Shown here: positions 1 to 5,670 of the stretch, piece by piece
Layout of the letters: each line of letters starts with the position of its first letter
How positions within the stretch are numbered: the stretch's first letter is position 1
From: an uncultured Holophagaceae bacterium
GTDB lineage: Bacteria > Acidobacteriota > Holophagae > Holophagales > Holophagaceae
Reading direction: 5' to 3'
Length of the DNA stretch: 6,438 nucleotides
Assembly (NCBI GenBank): GCA_903919165.1
Contig: CAIXHJ010000072.1
Location: 1-6,438, forward strand
The notes under the pieces: generated by a model
The model's input: the letters and a program-made list of their open reading frames with translations, nothing else
The model's database searches: none
What the model was told of the DNA's origin: nothing
Position numbers and translations under genes: made by a program

Positions 1-186
1 CCCCATGCTCTCCGCATGACCCGAAAACAGGACATACCTGCCCCCGACGCCCCGCAGCCTCAACCGCGCAGGACATCCAGACTAACATCCCACCCCCTCT
101 TCGCAAGTGAAAATTTGCGCGGGATCGCTTGGAGTGACTGGAATGCGCGATTTGAACCCAGGTGGCAAGGTGAATCTTTGCCGTAG
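1..186 (+). CDS. Unidentified reading frame, 3' end only (possible gene upstream of trmFO)
   Basis: A plus-strand frame is open from the first base of the window to a TAG at 184-186 (61 codons visible). I do not recognise the product. The visible part is first Pro/Arg/Gln-rich and low in complexity (residues about 6-28). It ends in a tryptophan-rich stretch, GIAWSDWNARFEPRW, that reads more like real protein than a random shadow. An ATG at 16-18 has no ribosome-binding site in the 15 bases before it, so the gene more likely starts outside the window. The stop lies 23 bases before the trmFO start, which fits an operon. Codon third positions are mixed, much as in trmFO. Against it: the piece is short, no known domain is visible, and a 61-codon open frame can occur by chance at this GC content. 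Confidence 0.4.
   Translation, partial: PHALRMTRKQDIPAPDAPQPQPRRTSRLTSHPLFASENLRGIAWSDWNARFEPRWQGESLP
164..182 (+). other. Hairpin upstream of trmFO
   Basis: GGCAAGG and CTTTGCC flank a five-base loop (TGAAT). They form a 7-bp stem with one G-U pair, ending 27 bases before the trmFO start. It overlaps the last codons of the partial upstream frame. No T-run follows, so it is not a standard terminator. It could affect mRNA processing or trmFO translation, but it could also be chance. Confidence 0.3.
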
Positions 187-199
187 GATATCCCCCACA

Positions 200-204
200 G
201 GGAG
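200..204 (+). promoter_or_regulatory. Ribosome-binding site of trmFO
   Basis: GGGAG lies five bases before the GTG at 210-212. This good Shine-Dalgarno match supports GTG as the true start, because the FAD-binding glycine motif begins only five residues later and leaves no room for a later start. Confidence 0.7.
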
Positions 205-209
205 CAGGC

Positions 210-1556
210 GTGATCCACATCATCGGGGCCGGGTTGGCCGGATCGGAAGCCGCATGGCAACTCGCTTCTCGTGGTCACGAGATCCGCATCACGGAGATGC
301 GCCCAAACTGGACCACTTCGGCCCACACCACCGGCCAGGCGGCAGAGATGGTGTGCTCGAATTCATTCAAGAGTGACGACCCCTCATCCGCTACAGGAAT
401 ACTGAAGGCAGAGATGCGACGGATGGGATCGCTGATCCTCACATGCGCTGAGGCTACGAGAATCCCGGCGGGAAACAGCCTTGCCGTCGACCGCGAAGCG
501 TTCTCTATGGAAGTGACCAGGGCCTTGAGGAATCATCCGAATATCGAGTGGGTTGAGGCCCAGGTCGGTGCGCCAGATCTGAGCCTCCTCAGCATTCTCG
601 CCACAGGGCCGCTCACCACGGATCCCCTTGCTGAGTGGCTCTCCACAATCACCGGGAGCAACCAACTCCATTTTTACGACGCAATCGCGCCCATCGTCGA
701 ACGTGACAGTGTTGACATGGACATCGCCTGGAAGGCAGCCCGCTATGACAAGGGGGGCGCGGATTTCATTAATTGTCCCCTCGACAAGGACCAGTACGAA
801 CAATTTCTGGACGCTCTCCTTTCGGCAGAGCGCGTCCCTTTACACGATGTGGACACGCCCTATTTCGAGGCCTGCCTGCCCGTCGAGGTCATGGCGGACC
901 GTGGACGGGAAACCCTTCGACACGGTCCCATGAAGCCGATGGGGTTGGACGATCCGAGGACAGGACGATGGCCGCACGCTGTCGTACAGCTGCGACAGGA
1001 CACCATTGCAGGAGAGCATTTCAACCTCGTTGGATTCCAGACTCGACTGAAATGGGGAAGCCAGAAGGAAGTCTTCAGGCTTATCCCAGGATTGGAACAT
1101 GCGGAATTCGCACGCTTCGGCAGCATCCACCGCAACACCTACGTTCAAGCGCCATCGGTGCTTGAGGCGACACTGGCTGTCAAATCCGTTCCTAACCTGT
1201 GGCTGGCTGGACAACTCTCTGGGGTGGAGGGCTATCTTGAGTCGGCCGCAGGCGGGCTGGCCGCGGCCTTCGCGGTGGATCGGGCAGTGAGAGACCTGGT
1301 TGCGCTCCCCTTCCCCCCAGAGACTGTCCTAGGCAGCCTCCTGCACTACCTGGCACATGCATCCATCAAGGATTTCGGACCCACCAATGCCATGCTGGGA
1401 CTGCTCCCCCCACTGCCGGAAGGAAGGGTGGATATCAGGGGCTTGAAGCGTTCCGGTGGCCTGCGTGCGGTGAGATCAGCCAGGGGCGATGCCTACCGGC
1501 AACGAGCTCTGGAGGCTCTGGAAAGCCACCTCCGAATAGCGGGAAGCGCTTTCTGA
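210..1556 (+). CDS. trmFO: Methylenetetrahydrofolate--tRNA-(uracil-5-)-methyltransferase TrmFO
   Basis: This cytosolic FAD- and NAD(P)H-dependent enzyme makes 5-methyluridine at tRNA position 54 (T-loop), taking the methylene carbon from 5,10-methylene-tetrahydrofolate. The 448-residue length is normal for the family. Seen in the sequence: an N-terminal FAD dinucleotide-binding motif GAGLAGSE (residues 6-13); the MVCSNSFKSD segment with Cys49; YFEACLPVEVMADRG with Cys222, followed by a GPMKPMGL segment; and a C-terminal FAD-contacting block LAGQLSGVEGYLESAAGG (about 332-350). Cys49 and Cys222 match the two catalytic cysteines known in characterised TrmFO proteins (about 51-53 and 223-226). 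It begins with GTG behind a GGGAG site. The MnmG (GidA) family is related, but this length and the two-cysteine layout fit TrmFO. The gene appears intact. Confidence 0.97.
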   Translation: MIHIIGAGLAGSEAAWQLASRGHEIRITEMRPNWTTSAHTTGQAAEMVCSNSFKSDDPSSATGILKAEMRRMGSLILTCAEATRIPAGNSLAVDREAFSMEVTRALRNHPNIEWVEAQVGAPDLSLLSILATGPLTTDPLAEWLSTITGSNQLHFYDAIAPIVERDSVDMDIAWKAARYDKGGADFINCPLDKDQYEQFLDALLSAERVPLHDVDTPYFEACLPVEVMADRGRETLRHGPMKPMGLDDPRTGRWPHAVVQLRQDTIAGEHFNLVGFQTRLKWGSQKEVFRLIPGLEHAEFARFGSIHRNTYVQAPSVLEATLAVKSVPNLWLAGQLSGVEGYLESAAGGLAAAFAVDRAVRDLVALPFPPETVLGSLLHYLAHASIKDFGPTNAMLGLLPPLPEGRVDIRGLKRSGGLRAVRSARGDAYRQRALEALESHLRIAGSAF

Positions 1557-1616
1557 TCTCCACTGGCCCATCAGCCCTGGGGTTCAGCTCAGGTAGTTGA
1601 AACAGGTCGATGGTGC

Positions 1617-1919
1617 TTAATGTTGGCGTCCATTGGCCATGTTGTCCTTGATGAGCCCTTCAACCACAGCCTCTCCATCGGGGTTGTATGTGTTTGCATC
1701 CAGTTGGTTCTTGATGGCTTTCATTTTCTCCATCCGGATGTCCGGAACCACGGCCAGTGTTTCCTGGGCAACAGCCACGAGCCACGCCTCCGAGGAGACT
1801 TTGATAGCCTCCGAAACTGGAGCAGGAGCCGCAGCCTTCGACCCAGGCGTATTGGGTGGTTTTGGTCTTGACTGGCCCCGGGAGCTGTCGCCGCCACCCG
1901 CTTTACTCTTGATTCGCAT
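1617..1919 (-). CDS. flgM: Anti-sigma-28 factor FlgM
   Basis: FlgM binds the flagellar sigma factor sigma-28 (FliA) in the cytoplasm and holds late flagellar genes off. In well-studied bacteria it is then exported through the finished hook-basal body. The product is 100 residues, normal for the family. Residues 1-36 are basic and rich in Gly, Pro, Ser and Ala, as expected of the disordered N-terminus. Residues about 58-95 carry the sigma-binding pattern (VPDIRMEKMKAIKNQL, then NTYNPDGEAVVEGLI), which matches the family's R-x-x-K/V...L...I...G/N-x-Y-x-x-D...A..L layout. I chose the ATG at 1919, not the in-frame GTG at 1925. GAGGTG just before the ATG can serve as ribosome-binding site, while the GTG has none and would leave almost no leader after the predicted transcription start. 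No other flagellar gene is in the window. It converges on trmFO. Confidence 0.87.
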   Translation of the reverse strand: MRIKSKAGGGDSSRGQSRPKPPNTPGSKAAAPAPVSEAIKVSSEAWLVAVAQETLAVVPDIRMEKMKAIKNQLDANTYNPDGEAVVEGLIKDNMANGRQH

Positions 1920-1937
1920 GTTCACCTCGACAAGGTT

Positions 1938-1964
1938 TTATCGGCAGTTTGCCGAAAACCTTCA
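1938..1964 (-). promoter_or_regulatory. Predicted sigma-28 (FliA) promoter of flgM
   Basis: On the minus strand, GCCGATAA (1945-1938) is identical to the sigma-28 -10 consensus. Exactly 11 bases upstream, TGAAGGTT (1964-1957) matches 6 of 8 positions of the -35 consensus TAAAGTTT. Transcription would start near 1931, giving a leader of about 12 bases that carries the GAGGTG ribosome-binding sequence before the flgM ATG. A perfect dyad, TCGGCA-GTT-TGCCGA (1941-1955 on the plus strand), spans most of the -10 box and spacer. Its position just ahead of flgM and the exact spacing make chance unlikely. Confidence 0.8.
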
Positions 1965-1988
1965 ACGCTCTAAGGGTTCTTTTATGAA

Positions 1989-2031
1989 TCGACCATCTCG
2001 AGACGCGACCAGGTGACCTTCAAATGGTCGA
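1989..2031. repeat. Inverted repeat upstream of the flgM promoter
   Basis: TCGACCAT (1989-1996) and ATGGTCGA (2024-2031) are perfect 8-base inverted copies with 27 bases between them. They lie in the 165-base gap between prmC and flgM, centred about 80 bases upstream of the predicted flgM transcription start. In prmC read-through RNA they could pair as a long-loop stem. No T-run follows, so a standard terminator is not supported. A regulator site is possible; so is chance. Confidence 0.35.
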
Positions 2032-2084
2032 GCACCCGTCCGTCTCATCCGCCTGATCGGGCACGGCCTCATTACCCTGAGCGT

Positions 2085-2915
2085 TCAGGCCAAGGCGACA
2101 AGAACGCGGTCATGTCCAGCAAAGTCCTGATGAACCATTGCCTTGCGCCATCCAGAGCCCAGGGCACTCCGGCACAACTCGCCGCCCTGATCGGCCCCGA
2201 TCTCCAGGAGACAGGCGGGCGATTTCCTTGCGCGGGCCTGGACCAGAAGCGCGGTGGATAGGGCCAGCCCACGATCCGGGGCAAAGAGGGCCGAAGACGG
2301 TTCAAAGGCCAACTCCCGCTGCAGGGTTGGCTGATCGGCAGGATCCACATAGGGCAGGTTCGCCACCACCAGACCCACCGGGTCCGGCACCGGGTTCAGG
2401 AGACTGCCCTCATGGAACTGAATCGCGGCCCCCAGCTGCTCCGCATTCTTCCTGGCTACAGCCAAGGCCCCCGGGCTTAGCTCTGAAGCCGCGAGTTGCC
2501 AATCGGTCTCCAGGGCCAAACTCACCGCGATGATGCCACTTCCTGTGCCTACATCCACACAATGCTCCACCTTCAACCGCCGCCCCACTTCCAGGGCCGC
2601 CTCCACCAGAAGTTCGGTCTCTGGGCGCGGAATCAACGTGTCTGGGGTGACCTTGAATCGACGACCGCGGAAGAGACTCCAGCCAAGGATGTAGGCCCAG
2701 GGTTCCCCGGTTCTCCGGCGACGCAGCCAATCACCGACCTTCCGACGGACTTCGACTGGGACCAAGTCAGCCCCGTGGGCGGACATCCAGCTGCGGGAAA
2801 GGCCAAGCCCTTCCTCAAACCACCGGCTGCACTCCGCCTGAGCCTCCTCTGGATCGAGGAACCCGGTCAGCGCTGTGGCCAGGTCGAGACGGAACTGGTG
2901 GTAGGTCTGGGTCAT
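2085..2915 (-). CDS. prmC: Release factor glutamine methyltransferase PrmC (HemK)
   Basis: PrmC uses S-adenosylmethionine to methylate the glutamine of the GGQ motif in release factors RF1 and RF2, which aids translation termination. The length (276 residues) is typical. Seen: an N-terminal helical domain with GEPWAYILG (70-78); the family signature PRPETE (96-101); the SAM-binding loop VDVGTGSG (120-127); and NLPY (186-189), the N-x-P-Y motif that positions the target glutamine. Most family members have NPPY at this site, so Leu is a variant. A C-terminal block with EIG (238-240) and DRVLV completes the fold. The start is the ATG at 2915; the ribosome-binding site is weak. It begins 38 bases after the fumarase beta stop, so it may be co-transcribed with the fumarase genes. 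The usual partner prfA is not in the window. Confidence 0.95.
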   Translation of the reverse strand: MTQTYHQFRLDLATALTGFLDPEEAQAECSRWFEEGLGLSRSWMSAHGADLVPVEVRRKVGDWLRRRRTGEPWAYILGWSLFRGRRFKVTPDTLIPRPETELLVEAALEVGRRLKVEHCVDVGTGSGIIAVSLALETDWQLAASELSPGALAVARKNAEQLGAAIQFHEGSLLNPVPDPVGLVVANLPYVDPADQPTLQRELAFEPSSALFAPDRGLALSTALLVQARARKSPACLLEIGADQGGELCRSALGSGWRKAMVHQDFAGHDRVLVALA

Positions 2916-2953
2916 CCCCTGAACCTATCGCGTGAAGGTCGGAATCGGTCGTT

Positions 2954-3532
2954 TCAGTTCATCAGCGCCTTGGCGCGTTCCTGGCTCTGGGCCAGCACGA
3001 TCTCGTGGAGTGAGCCGCCATGGCTGTCCATGGTGACTACCAGCGGAAAGTCCTCCACTTCAATAATCCAGAAGGCCTCGGGGCTGCCGAATTCCTCGAG
3101 CATCTTCACGTCGACCACGCGCTTCACTCGCTCGGCCAGCAGGCTGCCGGCACCACCGGTGGCGTGGAGATAGACGGCGCCAGTCTTCTGCAGACCCTCA
3201 CTAGTTTTCTTGCCCATGCCGCCTTTGCCGATGACGCCGCGCACCTTGTAGGTCTCGATGACGTCCGCCTGGTATGGCTCTTCGCGGATGCTGGTAGTCG
3301 GGCCAGCTGCAACAAAGGACCAGGTGCCGTCCGAGTTCTTCCGGACCACAGGTCCGCAATGGTAGATGACCATGTTCTCGAGGATGGGCTTCAGCCACTC
3401 GGGTTTCTGCTCCTTCATGAACTTGTGGCCGATGTCACGACTGAGGACGACGTTGCCGTTGAGCAGCACCTCGTCGCCCACCTTCAGTTGGCGGATTCGG
3501 TCTTCGGTGATGGGGGTGGTGAGACGGATCAT
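2954..3532 (-). CDS. Class I fumarate hydratase, beta (C-terminal) subunit
   Basis: This is the beta half of an oxygen-sensitive [4Fe-4S] fumarase that interconverts fumarate and L-malate. It works with the alpha subunit encoded just upstream. The 192-residue product matches the C-terminal domain of one-chain fumarases: YHCGP (57-61), AAGPTTS (75-81), a Gly-rich KGGMG loop (103-107), TGGAGSLLA (125-133) and EVEDFP (158-163). I chose the ATG at 3532, preceded by GAGG at five bases, over the in-frame TTG at 3553 that overlaps the alpha stop. The protein then begins MIRLTTPI, as family members usually do. The alpha stop and this ATG are 17 bases apart, so translation is probably coupled. L(+)-tartrate dehydratase beta is a close relative and cannot be excluded from sequence alone, but no tartrate genes are nearby. 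Confidence 0.93.
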   Translation of the reverse strand: MIRLTTPITEDRIRQLKVGDEVLLNGNVVLSRDIGHKFMKEQKPEWLKPILENMVIYHCGPVVRKNSDGTWSFVAAGPTTSIREEPYQADVIETYKVRGVIGKGGMGKKTSEGLQKTGAVYLHATGGAGSLLAERVKRVVDVKMLEEFGSPEAFWIIEVEDFPLVVTMDSHGGSLHEIVLAQSQERAKALMN

Positions 3533-3549
3533 GGGAACCTCGTCGCGTT

Positions 3550-4530
3550 TCAATCGAAGGACACTTCGCCAGTGGAGCTGATGGTCATCACGCGCCGACG
3601 GCTACTCCAGCACATGTAGCTGATGCTCACGAAGAAGCTGGCGGGATGGCGGTACATCTCTTCCACGTGGACGCCCAAGGCGGTGGTGTTGCCCCCATAG
3701 CCCATGGGGCCGATGCCCAGAGTGTTGAGATCGTTGGTGACCTCTTTCTCGAAGGCATCCATCTTGGGATCAGCGTGGGCCGTGCCCAATTTGCGGAGGA
3801 TGAGTTCCTTGCTCTTCTCATAGCTGGTGACTCGGTCGCCACCAATGGCTACACCAAGGATGCCGGGGCTGCATCCCTGGCCCTGGGCTTTCACTACGGC
3901 GTCGATGATGCACTTCCGCACGCCCTTGATGTCGCGGCCCGCGCCGATGGTGGCGTCTGGCAGGCGGTACTGGGCACCCACGTTCTCGCAGCCACCGCCC
4001 TTGAGCATGACGGCGATCTCGATCTCGGGCCGGTCCCATTCCTCGAAGTGGAGCACTGGATGCCCCTCATGAAAGGGATCCATGTTCGTGCCGGTGTTCT
4101 TGCCACTGATAGCTTCCACACAGTTGGGGCGCAGCCAGACATTCTTGGTGGCCTGGACCACCGCCGCGCGGATCTGCTTCTTGGCGGCGCGCTGGCTCAG
4201 GCCGTACGGGTGGCGGACGAAAAAGATCACCGTGCCTGTGTCCTGGCAGAGCGGCGTCACATTACCATCCGCCAGCAGGATGTTCCTCACCATGTCGTTG
4301 AGGGTATTGAAAGCTCGGCTGCCCTCTTCCTCGGCGTCGCGGCCTTTCACCAAGGCGTCGATCACGTCCTGAGGCAGGCGGCTGGTGGTGCGACGCATGA
4401 GTTCCAACACAGGCTGAGTGAGGTCAAGGCCCTTCAGATTCGAAAGGTCAGCCTTCCAACCATCGGGCAGCACAGATTTGGATTCCACCACCTCCATGGA
4501 GGTCAAGGTGGGAATGACGCATTCGGACAT
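3550..4530 (-). CDS. Class I fumarate hydratase, alpha (N-terminal, iron-sulfur) subunit
   Basis: This subunit binds the catalytic [4Fe-4S] cluster of the fumarate/malate hydratase in the TCA cycle or its reductive branch. The 326-residue product carries PLCQDTG (Cys95), a Gly-rich MLKGGGCEN block (176-183), GQGCSPGILGVAIGGD (Cys220) and, near the C-terminus, MCWSSRR (Cys307). Cys95, Cys220 and Cys307 are the likely cluster ligands. The cysteine in GGGCEN replaces what I recall as a usual serine. About 30 residues precede the part that normally begins the alpha subunit. The ATG at 4530 has GGAGGG four bases upstream, supporting this start. The beta gene follows almost directly, so this is the split form of the enzyme, unlike E. 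coli FumA, which is one chain. Tartrate dehydratase alpha is the main alternative. Confidence 0.93.
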   Translation of the reverse strand: MSECVIPTLTSMEVVESKSVLPDGWKADLSNLKGLDLTQPVLELMRRTTSRLPQDVIDALVKGRDAEEEGSRAFNTLNDMVRNILLADGNVTPLCQDTGTVIFFVRHPYGLSQRAAKKQIRAAVVQATKNVWLRPNCVEAISGKNTGTNMDPFHEGHPVLHFEEWDRPEIEIAVMLKGGGCENVGAQYRLPDATIGAGRDIKGVRKCIIDAVVKAQGQGCSPGILGVAIGGDRVTSYEKSKELILRKLGTAHADPKMDAFEKEVTNDLNTLGIGPMGYGGNTTALGVHVEEMYRHPASFFVSISYMCWSSRRRVMTISSTGEVSFD

Positions 4531-4553
4531 GGGCCCTCCGGGATCAGCCCCCC

Positions 4554-4582
4554 ATGATCCGCTCAGCGGAGCTCTTGCTCAA
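4554..4582 (-). promoter_or_regulatory. Possible promoter of the fumarase genes
   Basis: On the minus strand, TTGAGC (4582-4577) and GATCAT (4559-4554) are separated by 17 bases. Each matches 4 of 6 bases of the sigma-70 -35 and -10 consensus. A start near 4547 would leave a short leader containing the GGAGGG site before the alpha ATG. The boxes are weak, so this is tentative. Support comes from the 81-base gap after holA, the first real gap in the minus-strand chain, and from two dyads placed on these boxes. Confidence 0.3.
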
Positions 4583-4590
4583 GTGATCAA
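4558..4590. promoter_or_regulatory. Two dyads in the holA-fumarase gap (possible operator)
   Basis: TCCGCTCAGCGGA (4558-4570) pairs TCCGC with GCGGA around a three-base centre and overlaps the possible -10 box and spacer. Next to it, TTGCTCA-AG-TGATCAA (4575-4590) is an inverted repeat with 6 of 7 arm positions matching and covers the possible -35 box. The TTGAT half resembles an FNR-family half-site, but the arm spacing is too wide for the standard TTGAT-N4-ATCAA site, so I do not assign a regulator. Confidence 0.35.
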
Positions 4591-4611
4591 TGTCCGGTTC
4601 ACCCCGGGGAA

Positions 4612-5670
4612 TCAGCGACCCCATTCCCGCCACAGCCTGGTGGTCAGATCGGCAAGGGGCGTGGGACTCCTGGACAGGGCCGTGCCCTTGACGTCGCGCT
4701 CGCACTGGACCACGGCGCCGAGCAGCGTGCGGGCCCGGGCCAGTCCCATGCGGGTGGCCACGGGCAGGTAGCTGCGACTCAGCAGCCAGGCCTGGTTGGG
4801 TGGGAGCTGGATGGCCTGGGCGAGGTCGGTTTCCTTTTTCAGGCCGGAGGACAGGGCCTGAGCCAAGGCGGCCACTCGGCCTACTTCCCGGGCCGCCTGG
4901 CTGACGAGCATCAGGGAGGATTTCTCGAAATCGTCCTCCTGGCATTCCTTGAGAATCCGGAGTGCCTGGGCGAGCTGCCCCTTCTGCCAAGCCTCAGACC
5001 AGGCGAAGACCCGCTGGTTGGTCATCCGATAAGTCATCACCTCCACCAACCGGGGCGAGATGACCCGGCGCTCGGAGGCCAGGTCGAAGATCTCCATGGC
5101 CCGCTTGATCATGCCCACGTTGCCACCCAGGCGTTCCTTCAGCATCTCGGCGGCCTCGAGCGGAAGGTCCAAACCGAAGCGGCGGGCCTCTTCCTGGAGG
5201 AACGGGAGGATCTCGGCGGGTTCGAGGGCGCCCACTTTCAGGATGCGCCCAACCCTGGCCCAGTCGGTCCAGGGCTTCGATCCCAGGGGATTGCCGGGAC
5301 CACTGGGCACGGTGTTCCAGGCCACGATCAGCAGGTTCACACCATGTGGCGGATGCTGAAGAAGAGCGGCCACGGTCTCAGGCAGGTCCTGTTTCTTGTC
5401 CTTGGACCCGCCTCGGCGCTTGCTGAACAGATTATCCGCGACGGGCACGATCACGGTGCGCGCCGCGGCCCCCAGGGGTGCGGCTTCCTGAAGTGCGACG
5501 ATGACTTCGGCCCAGGGGCAGCCTTCGGAACAGTTGGTGAGCGAGAAATCCTCCCACTCCGGGTCCACGTGCTTCCGCTTCCAGGCATCCACGGCCTCGC
5601 GGCGCCCATCCCCGTCCTCGCCATGCACCAGGGCGAAGGCGTGCTCCAGCCAAATGGAGGGCGTGGCCAT
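4612..5670 (-). CDS. holA: DNA polymerase III delta subunit HolA
   Basis: HolA is the clamp-loader subunit that opens the beta sliding clamp so it can be placed on DNA during replication. The length is 352 residues (E. coli: 343). The N-terminus has LVHGEDGDGRREAV (14-27), corresponding to the family's hydrophobic-x-GED...R/L-E motif. LKERLGGNVGMIKRAME (about 188-204) matches the L-x-G-N-L helix region of the AAA+-like core. The C-terminal collar segment includes ALRILKECQ and SLMLVSQAAREVGRV. No Walker A motif is seen; delta subunits lack ATPase activity. The ATG shares one base with the lptE stop (TGATG), and GGAAGG lies nine bases upstream, so translation is coupled to lptE. lptE-holA adjacency is also known in E. 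coli, which strengthens both calls. The sequence is divergent, so recognition rests on motifs plus context. Confidence 0.88.
   Translation of the reverse strand: MATPSIWLEHAFALVHGEDGDGRREAVDAWKRKHVDPEWEDFSLTNCSEGCPWAEVIVALQEAAPLGAAARTVIVPVADNLFSKRRGGSKDKKQDLPETVAALLQHPPHGVNLLIVAWNTVPSGPGNPLGSKPWTDWARVGRILKVGALEPAEILPFLQEEARRFGLDLPLEAAEMLKERLGGNVGMIKRAMEIFDLASERRVISPRLVEVMTYRMTNQRVFAWSEAWQKGQLAQALRILKECQEDDFEKSSLMLVSQAAREVGRVAALAQALSSGLKKETDLAQAIQLPPNQAWLLSRSYLPVATRMGLARARTLLGAVVQCERDVKGTALSRSPTPLADLTTRLWREWGR

Noticed and set aside
1..33. Start of a divergent minus-strand gene running off the left edge
   Set aside because: Several ATG codons open to the edge, but the piece is about 11 codons, has no clear family signal, and competes with the longer plus-strand frame.
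102..119. CGCAA / TTGCG stem with an eight-base loop
   Set aside because: Only five base pairs, inside the possible upstream reading frame, with no T-run or other support.
149..158. tRNA T-loop-like sequence on the minus strand (GGTTCAAATC)
   Set aside because: The five bases on either side do not pair as a T-stem, the acceptor arm does not form, and the nearby GGCAA/TTGCC stem lacks a seven-base anticodon loop with T at position 33. It also sits inside an open plus-strand frame.
152..191. Sigma-70 promoter for trmFO (TTGAAC with TAGGAT)
   Set aside because: The boxes are 26 bases apart, far beyond the usual 16-18, and no better pair was found.
384..803. 139-codon minus-strand open frame inside trmFO
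   Set aside because: It lies wholly within the conserved trmFO coding sequence and its translation shows no recognisable domain.
2076..2089. CCTGA / TCAGG stem at the prmC stop codon as a terminator
   Set aside because: Only five base pairs, and the bases that follow on the minus strand are not a T-run.
3646..4557. 303-codon plus-strand open frame opposite the fumarase alpha gene
   Set aside because: It is a shadow produced by GC-rich codon usage of a clearly conserved gene on the other strand; its translation shows no recognisable family. The 199-codon frame at 3020-3619 opposite the beta gene is the same case.
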